Shown one piece after another: positions 48,171-64,000 of a DNA stretch of 64,000 nucleotides. A program made the position numbers and the translations under genes. The stretch is from assembly GCF_015832195.1 (NCBI RefSeq), contig NC_052017.1:9810790-9874789 (forward strand), in the 5' to 3' direction. Positions within the stretch are counted from its first letter, which is position 1, and each line of letters opens with the position of its first letter. This DNA comes from Motacilla alba alba (lineage: Eukaryota > Chordata > Aves > Passeriformes > Motacillidae). Under the pieces are notes generated by a model that saw only the letters and a program-made list of their open reading frames with translations, was not told where the DNA came from and searched no databases.

Positions 48171-49350
48171 GCAGATATGTCTGTTCCCTGCCAGAGTACT
48201 CGGGGTGCCAGGGCAGAGTGCGGGTACTGCAGCAGCAGAGCTCTCTGTGGTGGCTGGAATAGGGACATGGCCATCCTCATTCCCGGGCAGCTGCCTCCCC
48301 ATTGTGCCTGATCCTGCAGGAGGCAGGCATGGATGGGGGCAGTGACACAGTCGCTGCTCCCTCGGGCACCAACTTGGTGTGAGTGCAAGATAGGGAGATT
48401 ACAGGAGGATGTCTTGCCATTCTTACTGTGTTTTCTGTCAAGCAAATGCTGTAATTTGCTTCATATATTTATGTCTTAACATTTGCCTTCTTAGCTCTGA
48501 TCAGTGATCCAGAAGTCAATCACAGTGACCTCTCAAAGAGTAATTGATTGCAAAAGGGAATACACAGTCAGCCTTTTGAATGGTGTGAGCAATGCTTTAT
48601 CACAAAGACTGTCACAAAATCCAGTCCTGAGCAAGGCTTTATCTCTACACTGCTAAATGAGCATTAAAACATCTAACTTTAATAAAAAATAATTTTTTAT
48701 GTCTTCAGACACTTCAAATAGCAATAAACATTTCCAGGAGTAAAACATCAATCTGTTCTAAAGAGCAGGAGCGATTGGTGTTACACTGTAATAACACAGG
48801 TAGCTCAATTCAGCACAGTACACCACAGTAACAGGGACTTCTTTCTTGCTAATTGTGTAATTATACAGAGCCTCTGTGGTCATCAAGTCTAGTTCCATAT
48901 TATTGGAAGCAAGACGTAGATTCTCATTAGCCTTTCATCTTCAAAGGACCTTTGAAGTACTGATCAATCTTTGCAGCACTTCTATGGAATCAGTGGAATA
49001 TCACAGACTCCAGGGCAGCCTGTTGGGTCAGAGTAAGCCCAGAGTTTGCCAAAACAATTCAGGAGCCTTGGCCATGCAACTACAGTCTCTTTAGGCAGAA
49101 TATTGTGGGGGAAAAATATCTCTAGCAAACCTCTAGTAATCCTAAGGAGTCAGCCCAGCCTCAGAGGTTTTTCATACTTTTGGGGAGGTGAGGCTGGCTG
49201 AAGTCAGAAAAGCCAAGAGCCTGCCCACTCTCAAGTTGGTTTTCCACAGGGATCCCACATCCCATTAGCACTACAGGTCTTCAGCAGACACCTTTCACAT
49301 TAATTACACTGATATTATTCACATAACATTTTTTCTTCAGGGGGAACTGA

Positions 49351-50789
<1,439 letters not shown>

Positions 50790-50975
50790 CTGCGCACAGA
50801 GATGGAAGAAGAGAAAAGGCAGGCTGTGAACAAAGCTGTGGCCAACGCACAAGGAGAGATGGACAGAAAGTGTAAGCAGGTAAAGGAGAAGTGCAAAGAA
50901 GAATTTTTAGAAGAAATTAAGAAACTAGCAGGTCAGCACAAGCAACTGATTTCCCAGACCAAGAAGAAGCAGTGG
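50790..50975 (+). CDS. ZMYND11: ZMYND11 exon: coiled coil
   Basis: The exon has 186 nt, 62 codons (residues 501-562), from [20 protein letters not shown] to ISQTKKKQW, phase 0 at both ends. The acceptor is ctttggcag and the donor gtaagt. The peptide is highly charged and strongly helical and forms the main coiled coil before the MYND finger. Small differences from the human protein are visible (T for S in LRTEMEEE, A for M in VANAQGE, L for V in EEFLEEI, G for T in LAGQHK), all conservative in a helix. The long intron that follows separates it from the last exon. Confidence 0.96.
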
Positions 50976-55728
<4,753 letters not shown>

Positions 55729-57168
55729 AAGAGTTACTCCTCCCCTAGAGCACCACCCCAATGATTGCTATTCTCAGACAGAGCGGTTTTTGTTTCCAAA
55801 AAAGAAAACAAAAAAAAAAGAAGCCAAAATTGTTTAGAATTTGCTTCCCATTTTGCACCAGCCTTTAAACACTTTTCTTAGAAGAAGTTTTGCACAGTTA
55901 TTTCAGTCTTCTGTTAAAAATGCTCCTCCAAAATTTTGTCGGCAAAATGAATTGAACATCTGTTGGAGCAGGTTACTTCAAATAATTTTAAACTAGAGGA
56001 TTTGTTGCATTTTCAGCAAATTTTAAGACATTTTTAGGTTTTACAGAGATTTTAATCTTTAAAAACAGCAGATCTAAAAACAAAAAAATGATGCAAGTTT
56101 AACAAAAGTTAAAAGTTTAACATGTTTAAAAAACATTTAAAAACTAGTTCTGAATGTAAGAAGTACAGAACTGTTTCAGAAAAACGAAGCATACTACCTT
56201 GATGTAACATTTATTTCTTAACCTTGTTGAGCTGGTTTTGTTCAGCTTAATTTTACTGTTTAAAGGCATTATCTATTGGTTATACCAGTGGGTACATGAT
56301 TGAATTTAGGGAACAGGGTTGACACAGCAGGTGCTAGTCCTGCATATTTTTTCTTAAATATTTCCCAACTGTGTTTTATTTTCATTATTTCTTTTCAATA
56401 TATAACTTTTATAACAAAATATTAGCTTTGATCTTGTAGTTTAAAATCACAGGGAACTGGGGTAATCTTTTACTGAGCTGGATCTTAGAGAAAAATGAAT
56501 ATTTAAATTTTGAAGTTTGCACATTTCGTCTTTGTTCTAACATGAGTGCTTATAACAAGAATAAGAAAAGCCAAAAAAAAAAAAACAAACAACAAAACAA
56601 CAGACAAACAAAAGAACCCAACTACCTTTATTCATACTTGGAATTTTGAGGCATACAAATTACTTTATTGCCCCCTTTGGCCTCCCCAATTCAATGTCAT
56701 TTGACCACCTTTGATCTGGTGTCACCTGGTCCATTGTAACTGATAACAAAAGGAGAAAAAAGCACTTAAGTTTCACAGAAGCCGTTATGTTTGTAGTAAT
56801 GGGTCATTGCCTAATAATGAGCTCCATCACTGTACTCAGAATGAAGAATAATGCATGTTAATTTTCTTGTATTAAAGATGCCGTGATTTGTAAAAAGTCT
56901 GTATTTTGCGGAATGTCTGGATTAAGAAGCATTACCAATAGGAATGGATCGATAGTTGAAAAATGATTTTCTTTTTGTTTGTTTTATATATAGATATATG
57001 AATTGCATCCATGTTCAGAGACAATTTTTTAAATAGATGTAAAGCTTACTTAAATAGCTTTTCTTTTAAAGTGTCTCCACATTTTAGTTTCTTTCAAAGA
57101 TTGGTCTTAGACTGAGTCATATGCCCATTAATCATCCAGCTATTTTTTGAGAAGTTAGAGGAATAATT

Positions 57169-57183
57169 TGTAAATATTTATTT
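57169..57183 (+). promoter_or_regulatory. Pumilio-type and AU-rich element in 3'UTR
   Basis: TGTAAATA at 57169-57176 fits the Pumilio recognition consensus TGTANATA, and ATTTATTTA overlaps it immediately downstream. Such elements usually lower mRNA stability or translation. Function here is inferred from sequence only. Confidence 0.5.
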
Positions 57184-58037
57184 AGATCTTTGATATTTAT
57201 TGAAAGCAATTACATGATGGAACGATGGAAGCTGAAGAATCAGGAGGAAAGCCTTTTAAAAAGTTTTCTCTAGGATTTGTCAGGGTCATTGTAAAGACAA
57301 AAATAACTAAGACTTCTGTGAACTACCACTGAAATTCTGACCTTTTTTACTTACAGTGGTGATATAAGTTAATTGGCTAGATACTGCCAAATAATGCCCA
57401 ATATGTTGCAGAAATTGAGTGGTAAGCTGATTGGAAAAAATAGTAAGTAGATGGTAACTTGTATTACCACAGCTGCATTATTGCCTGATAAATGTGTAAT
57501 TAACTTTTGTCGCCTCTGTGTTGTGACTGTAAAACACTTCACAACTAAAAATCAATCTCGTTCGATTACTTTACAAGTTCCAAAACTTCGATCCACCCCT
57601 ATGAAAGCAAGTATTGTGGAAATATTTTTTGGTGTAAAATCATTCCAGAATATGTAATATTTAACTGATAGCTGCATGAAAGTAAGATTCGTGTTACTTT
57701 GGCTTTTTTGTCTCTGTTGACACGGTTGCACATTTCCAAGTTACTACAGCGTGAAAACTGTGTGTTTTAAAGAAAAAAAAAAAACAAAACAAAAAAAAAA
57801 AAGATTGTGGCCTGGTTTTGTATAAGTTTTAGGTAAAATTACAATTGATTGTTTTAGGAACCATGATTTAAAATTAATTTTTTCTGCAAATCATAAAGCT
57901 ATATTAAAGTGTTGAGCTTAGCCACTATGCACATTGTAATTATTCATTGTGGCTGTCCAGTTTATGATGCATTCTGGCATTTTGTAAGCTGCTCTGACTA
58001 GCAATATATAGAGTCATTTAATGTGTTAACATTGGTT

Positions 58038-58043
58038 AATAAA
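58038..58043 (+). terminator. ZMYND11: Polyadenylation signal AATAAA of ZMYND11
   Basis: A canonical AATAAA is followed within 30-45 bases by a T/G-rich stretch (tgtttctgtgttgattttgg, about 58069-58088), the usual downstream element. Cleavage is expected at about 58055-58068. Sequence character changes from AT-rich UTR to GC-rich intergenic right after this point, which supports it as the gene end. Confidence 0.85.
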
Positions 58044-58065
58044 TGTATTTAAAAAAACCCTCACT

Positions 58066-61000
58066 GAATGTTTCTGTGTTGATTTTGGCCAGTTGTCCTC
58101 ACATCCTGGGGTGGGCAGACATGAGGCTGCTGTTAGTATTGTCCTCACAAGGGAGGCTGGGGCTGTGCCTGAGCTCCCAGGAGCTTTGGTCCTGACTCCA
58201 GGGGAGCCAGCAGGGCCAGGGAAGGGTTTCAGCATTTAACACGGCTCTCAGCACCAACAGTGAGTCCTTCCACCCGTGCAGGGCAGCAGCCCCCAGGAGC
58301 TGCGCCCCAAGTCCTGGTTTTAGACCAGATCCTGCACTGGCAGCAGCCAGGCTGGGGCCCAGCCCTGCTCTGCCCTGAGCTTCCCCTCACCAGGGGCTCC
58401 ACTCTGCCTCCTCCCTCACCTGTCACCAGCCCTGAGCCTGTGCCCGTGCTGGGTTTTATCAGTGAAGTAATTCCCTCTGGAGGGACGGCACAGGCCCAGC
58501 TTCACCTGAGTGCAACGAGGTTTCTCCTACCAAGCAGGAGCAGCCAGTCCCTTTCTTCTGTGAAGCCACCAACTTGGTGCCACTTGAGGTGTCCGAGGGA
58601 GCCAAGGGCCCATGTGGAACATCCTGCAGCCCCCCAAGAGAAAGAGCCACATGGGGACGAGCCAAAGGCAGAGTGGATCATCCTGGAGCTCCACTGGGAC
58701 TTCAGGGCTGCAGTAGGGGTGCTCTGAGAGTTGGTTTCAGTGTGGCAATTCAGAATTTCCGTATGGAAATTTAAACCTGGCAAGGCCTGCAAGTCCCAGG
58801 GGATCCCTCTAAGTCTCTTTTATTGTTTCACTATCCAGACAGTTCTGTTCTTTCATGAGCCATATTTTATTCCTTCATCTTGATGAAACTTAATTAAATG
58901 GCAACAGTGAACAGTGAATAAGCTGGCAAAGCAGGATCAGGAATCAGCAGCATGGCCCTTCAGCTCCCATCCCAGGGCATTTTCCCTTTTTGATGACTGC
59001 AGTCACTCTTCAAGCTCAGCCCTGCTCACCGGCACTCCAATGGCAGAAATCCCCAGTGAAAACACTCCTCCCCTCCCCTCCTCATGTGCATTTGCCAGTT
59101 CAGGTAACAGCAGTGGGGCCAGGATAGGGACCAAACAGATCCCTGGACACGCCAAGGCATCTTTCCCACCTGCATTGTGTCACACGGATTGTCTGTGACC
59201 TGCTGTACTCCATCCCTGTCCCACGCTGGGCCCTGTCACTGCCAGCTGGCAGAGCAGAGGAGCAGAGTTGTCCTTGCACTGCCCCAGCTCTGCAAGTTTC
59301 CCTCCATCAGGAATCTCAGGGTGAGTGGGGGCTTCTCTGAGTTCCTGCAGCACCACCACTGCAGGCAGCGGTCCGAGAGCATCAGCCTTAAAGGCTTCAA
59401 CATTTTATTGTTGGCTTCTCCTATTATCATCATTATTGTTGTTGTTGTCATTAATGAATTAATTTTTATTATATTTTAAACTCTGGCTATTCCTTTATTT
59501 TAGTAAGGAGGAGCTGTGGTTTCTGCCTCCTGCTTCCTTTAGGTGGAGTGAGCTGCCCAGCTCACGGCTTGTTTGCCTTTCACAATCTTAAACGACCAAG
59601 TATGTGAAATATGTTTGGGATTTGTTACTGGAGTTAGGGGCCACCCTGTCAATTTTAGCCTCCCTGAGTGTGAGCACATACGTGATCCGTGCATATGCTT
59701 CTCAAATGCTTTCATAAATCAAATTGAGTGGGGGTATCTAAACCAGAGAGGCTCTTCTTGTGTTGTTTCATGTCAAGGAAATGCAATTGCAAGTAGAAAG
59801 GTCCATCCTTTTGTGAGAATACTAGAATACCGTTGGGTTTAAGTGGGAGATGATTATAGGTAATATAAAAGGAATAAAACTAACAATCTTAGACCTTCCA
59901 AACCCCGTATTTTACCCTAATAAAACCTATTTCCAGATGTCAAAAGCCTCAAAAGTATGATAGACAGAGTAATGCTCTTTGAAAAAGAAATGCTAGTTAC
60001 TAGAGGTTCAAAATTGTAAAATCAGAAAGAGAACCAAGAGAAAATTAACTCTGAATTGACCCTCCTGCTCCCCATGGCCATGCTTGCTTGCCCCAGGACC
60101 CCTCCAGCCCCATGACCCTGGAGCCACGAATGAGGCATAAAAGGGATGTGAAGGGATGTTTTATCCCTTCGGGGGTGGCAAACAGCAATGAAGAGGCTGA
60201 AATTAAGCACAGCGTCTACTTTGTAGATAATTTGTACGTGGAAGGGGACTGATAATTGAAGATTATTCCGAAGAGATGCCAAGAGAGCCAGAACACTGCA
60301 TGCTAAAAGGCAGAGTGATGTGTTTGTTTACAAAGCCACCGGCCAGTTGCTGTAAACTCCCTGAGTGAAACCTAAGCTGGCGTGAAGCTTCAATGGAAAT
60401 AGGATTTACCCTAGAGAGGGATCTAAAAATAAACCCAGTTCTGCATCAGAAGACGCTGTGAATCTGGTTACACAAAATGCTTTACTAGTGTTAGGAGAAG
60501 GACTTTTGCAGAAGAAAACAATGTTTATTAATAGAGCCAGAGCACGTTCATTTTTAACTATTTAATCAACAGGAAAGGTAGCTTTATCAAATAGCCACTG
60601 TAGGTGGCTTTGGGCTCCCCTGCCACATTCAGGCTCTGCCTCTCTCCTGCTCTCACTGCCATGGGAGCTGTGGGAGGCAGCTCTGCACTGGGCCGGGTTT
60701 GAGCCATGATCCCACCATGCTTGGCCACAGCAATGTGCTTTTGTCCCTTGGAACAGAGCCTTCAAGGTGAAAAATGGCTTCATTAAAAGTGAAAAGGAAC
60801 TCACTGCCTTGCACACAGCAACTCTTGAAGTCCCTGTCACCAGGAAAGAGGGCTTTGTCTGGCATGGGCCACCCCTCTGCGCCTCAGCTCACTGTCCTCG
60901 TTGGGAGGTGTGGGAGCTGGGTCTGCTGTGACTGGGGAGGGAGCAGAATGAGGCCTCCACACCCCAGGGCACAGGCAGGGACATGCCCTGCTGCTGGCCT

Positions 61001-64000
61001 GCAGCTCAGCCCCTCCAAGGAGCAGCAACACTGGCTCCTTCCCAAAGGAGGAGCACGGCCAGAAACTCTGCCATGCGTGGCTTATGTGCTGGAGAGAGAA
61101 TTTCTTTGGCTGCCACAACACTCGCCTGAGTGACAGAGCCTTCTCCTGTCTTTTCACAAGTCTCTGAAGACCACAAGGGCTGGAAAGCCTTTTAGTTTTG
61201 CCCCAAAGAAATGCAAGATATGCGGCTCAGCCATGCAATTGCTTGTTCTGTTTTCCCACTGACACTGGAGCCAGCAGCATTTTAACCCTGTGCTCCCCAG
61301 TGCCAGCGGCTGCCAGGGCAGGGAGCTGCTCTCTGCAGGTTGGGAGTAGGTGCTGGGTGCTGAGCAGGAGCCCAGCACTGCCCTTCCCCTCTCAGTGGTG
61401 TTCCTGCTGCCTCTCTCTGACAAATTTGGGTGGGGGCAATGCTGCACTTGCAAAGAAAGCCCCCAAGCCCTGGAACTTCTTTCCCTCCAGCCACCCTCCA
61501 GGGGGGTGGCATTGGGATTTTGGGGCCAGGAAGGGGAACAGGAGGCCGCTCATCCAGCAGGGACTGCTCAGGGACTGTATCTGTCCTGAAATGCCACAAA
61601 CACTGAGAAGCTCTGAGCCACCTCGGGCTTCTCCTGGTGCAGGAGCCTCCCTTGGAAAGCTATGGACAATTGTCACAGGGAGGGGCCCTTCAAAGAGAGA
61701 GCAGCAGGAGCTCAAGACTAAAAACCAGAGGCTCCCAGGCTCCTCCTTAGCCGGGCACAGCCCAGACTGTCAGCCTCTGCCCCTGGTACTGCATCCACTC
61801 CCAGAGCCTTTCTCTTTAGCCCAAGGCTCATGGAAGTACACTCTCTGTACAGAATCATCTGCAGAGACAGAATCTATTTATGGGCTTCTCTTAACAGCTT
61901 GTTCAGAATTTGAATTTTTTTTTTTTCAGTTGTGATCCTGCTCCAGACCTCCCTGGGCAGAGGAAGTGTTTCCACCTCTCCCAACTACTGCTACTTCACT
62001 ATTTGGTGAAGAAAAGCAGTGTCTGGAGTTGCCCGTCCCATTACAGACCTAATTATTATTCTTCCTGTGGCTCAGCATTTCCAAGTCGAAATGGGACTTT
62101 GCCACATCCCAAAATGACAGGCTGCATCCTGAGTTTGTGTCTCTCCTGCAGATGTACTGGCTTTATCATGCTGGAGAAATAAATGGGGCTGGTAGCTGTA
62201 AGTAAAGTGCAATGACAGCACATGTGGCTTATGCAGGCACAGCAAGAGGCAGTCACACCAGTTTGGCAGCAAGGCTATGGCCCTGTTAGGTGCTCCACTG
62301 GAAATGGGAGTTTTTAATGGAAGTTTTCATTTGAGAAAACATGGGGTTTGTTAGAAAATTTTCATACCTGTGTGATCTCCAACAGTAATTTTATTATGGC
62401 TTAAAGCAGTAGTTAAAAGTCTCTTGTACTGTAAAAAGGCTTTGCTCCAAGATGAAAAAAACACTTCCCTCCATTGAAGGAAAAAAAATAATTATAGCTG
62501 AGACCACACTTCTTCTTTCTCTTTGCTAACCAAAGAACTGTGAGAGAAAAACTAAACATTCCCATTCAGTTTTTGTGGCCCTACACCCTGGACTGGCAGG
62601 ATAGGCTGTGGGTTTCCACAATGGATGCCCAATGTCTGCCCTGGCAGCCAGAGGCATTTCCAGGCTGTGCAAGTCCATCCCTGCCCCTGCAGCAGCCAGC
62701 CAGGACTGAGCCACACAGAGACCCTGCAAAGCCACACGAGGGTGCAGCCCCACCCCACCTCGCAGCTACTCGTGGTTAGGAGAGAATGCAAAAAAAATCC
62801 TCCCGTGGATTTCAGGAAAGTATCCAAACCCAAATGTTTAAGAGAGGCATCCTAGAAATGCTAATGAGCACGTGTGTCTGCAATGGAAAGTTTAATTCCT
62901 TTGTACATCCTCAGCCACTTATTTCCTTTAGGCAGCTGTTGGCTCAAATTCTTGTCTCCCGCTGCTCTGTGAATACTGCCTGTGCCATACTCACCTTCTG
63001 ATCTGGCTTCATGCAAATGTTATTTTCTTCTTGCCTGCATCTGCTTTTCCTGCTCTTGTCTTCTCCCAGGGTTTCTGTTCTTCAGTCCTGCCACTTACCT
63101 GATACAGACCTGGTTGTTTTTTAGTTTCCCAGACCACTGGGGTTGGGATAAACTCTGTCCATGCCTTGCAGATGTCTGTCCTCCTACCTCCATACACCTC
63201 CTCTCTTGAGTCTTACTGCAGAGCCCCTGGCTGAATTCAGCAGGGGTAGCTCATCCAAGCCTCCAGTCAGAACCTGGGGCTAAGAGCAGTGAGGTGGGTC
63301 CCAGCATCGGGAGCTTCCTGATTGAAATCCACTCGCCCAGGTGAGAAAATGAAAATGTAGGCCCCTAAAACTGGGTGCCTGATGCCACAGGGTTAGATAG
63401 CCTCAGCTGCTTGTTCTTTACTTCCATACGCACAATCTTCTTTTTGCTGGCCTCCCCTTCTACACCAAACGCTCTTCCTAAAACTGCCCTTCATTTATGG
63501 CTTCCCCCACTGGAGTCTTTATCCTGATAGCTCAGTACAGCTCTTATCTTGGTGCCTATCTTGGCATCTCCAAATCTCTCTCATGTGCTGCCAGTCACAT
63601 TTGGAAGCCACTCCCTGTGGAGATCCCATCAGCTTTGTCCTCTCTTCTAGCCACTCTCCACATGCCAAAGCACAAAATTAAAACAAGATCAGCTTTGTGC
63701 CTTTAGGATCCACCACTGATTGCTCATTGCTGTAGAATATTTTGCAGTAATTAAAAAAAAAATATTATTATATGTGTTGTGGGATCCCTGGGAAAGAGAC
63801 TTTTTTCCCCCCGTGGGGACCATAGAGAAAACAACAGTGCCTTTGGAGAAATCTTGTTTGTGCAGACCAGAAAGAAGTAAGGAGCACTGGCTTTGACTGG
63901 CATGAGGCAGCATGACCTGCTCGGTGAACCTGAGTGAATCTGAAACGCCGGGCAGCTCCCAGTGCCAGCATGGTGCCAGAAGGTGCAGAGATGGCCTCAT
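58066..64000. other. Intergenic region downstream of ZMYND11
   Basis: This is six kilobases without a recognisable gene. It is more GC-rich than the introns and has many accidental open frames on both strands, the longest at 61198-61935. A T-rich triplet region (TTG/ATT repeats) lies at about 59404-59478. In human the neighbouring gene is DIP2C, transcribed toward ZMYND11, so its 3' end may lie beyond base 64000. I did not recognise its C-terminal exon or its UTR here. Confidence 0.7.

Larger units (their letters stand above)
55729..58065 (+). other. ZMYND11: ZMYND11 3' untranslated region
   Basis: About 2.3 kb of AT-rich sequence lies between the TGA and the terminal polyadenylation signal, close to the size known for human. 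It contains long A runs (56572-56584 and 57773-57802 with interruptions), a Pumilio-type site, ATTTA motifs and internal ATTAAA hexamers (for example near 56871 and 57904) that could support shorter transcripts. The 3' end is set by the AATAAA at 58038-58043. The cleavage position is an estimate. Confidence 0.85.

Noticed and set aside
47958..48445. Four overlapping frames of 107-128 residues on both strands
   Set aside because: They lie in the GC-rich CpG cluster within a ZMYND11 intron and show no protein similarity that I recognise.
58229..58792. Several Pro/Gly-rich frames on both strands just after ZMYND11
   Set aside because: Composition-driven, overlapping on both strands, no domains. 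I also found no match to the DIP2C C-terminus expected in this neighbourhood.

Overview
This is eukaryotic genomic DNA holding one recognisable gene, the 3' part of ZMYND11 (also called BS69), on the + strand. Thirteen coding exons with GT-AG splice junctions (13989-14148 through 55606-55728) join in frame. They encode 563 complete codons plus the last base of a split lysine codon. The human protein has 602 residues, 39 of which would lie on the exon(s) upstream, so the sum is exactly 602 with no visible indel. I did not find those first 39 codons here, so the 5' end of the gene is taken to lie before base 1. The near-human protein, moderate intron sizes, few interspersed repeats and isolated short CpG islands fit an amniote, most likely a bird. 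That assignment is inference, not proof.

Layout: 1-13988 is intron upstream of the first visible exon, with a CCTT microsatellite, a small minisatellite, two hairpins and a MIR-like SINE relic. 13989-14148 encodes the second half of the N-terminal winged-helix domain. 14149-29837 is a 15.7 kb intron with a splice-flanked in-frame candidate exon, an unexplained open frame and an intronic CpG island. 29838-29999 encodes the PHD finger. 38870-42129 carries four bromodomain exons, 42953-43030 the C4 zinc finger, and 43575-45751 the PWWP domain. 47593-50975 encodes the basic linker and coiled coil, and 55606-55728 the MYND finger and stop. The 3'UTR runs to a canonical AATAAA at 58038-58043. From about 58066 to 64000 I see no gene. 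In human the next gene, DIP2C, lies convergent downstream, but I recognise none of its exons here.

Together the exons encode a nuclear chromatin reader. The bromodomain, zinc finger and PWWP form a composite module for histone H3.3 trimethylated at lysine 36, and the C-terminal coiled coil and MYND finger bind partner proteins. The residues known to matter (PWWP aromatic cage F291/W294/F310; PHD, zinc-finger and MYND ligands) are all present, so the gene looks intact.

The least explained signals are: a possible poison exon at 42381-42468 whose donor lies in a 10-bp palindrome; an in-frame 96-nt candidate cassette exon at 15985-16080; a CpG island 2.4 kb upstream of the PHD exon; and a second CpG cluster with a strong CTCF-like motif at 48070-48089. 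I found no wholly new system.
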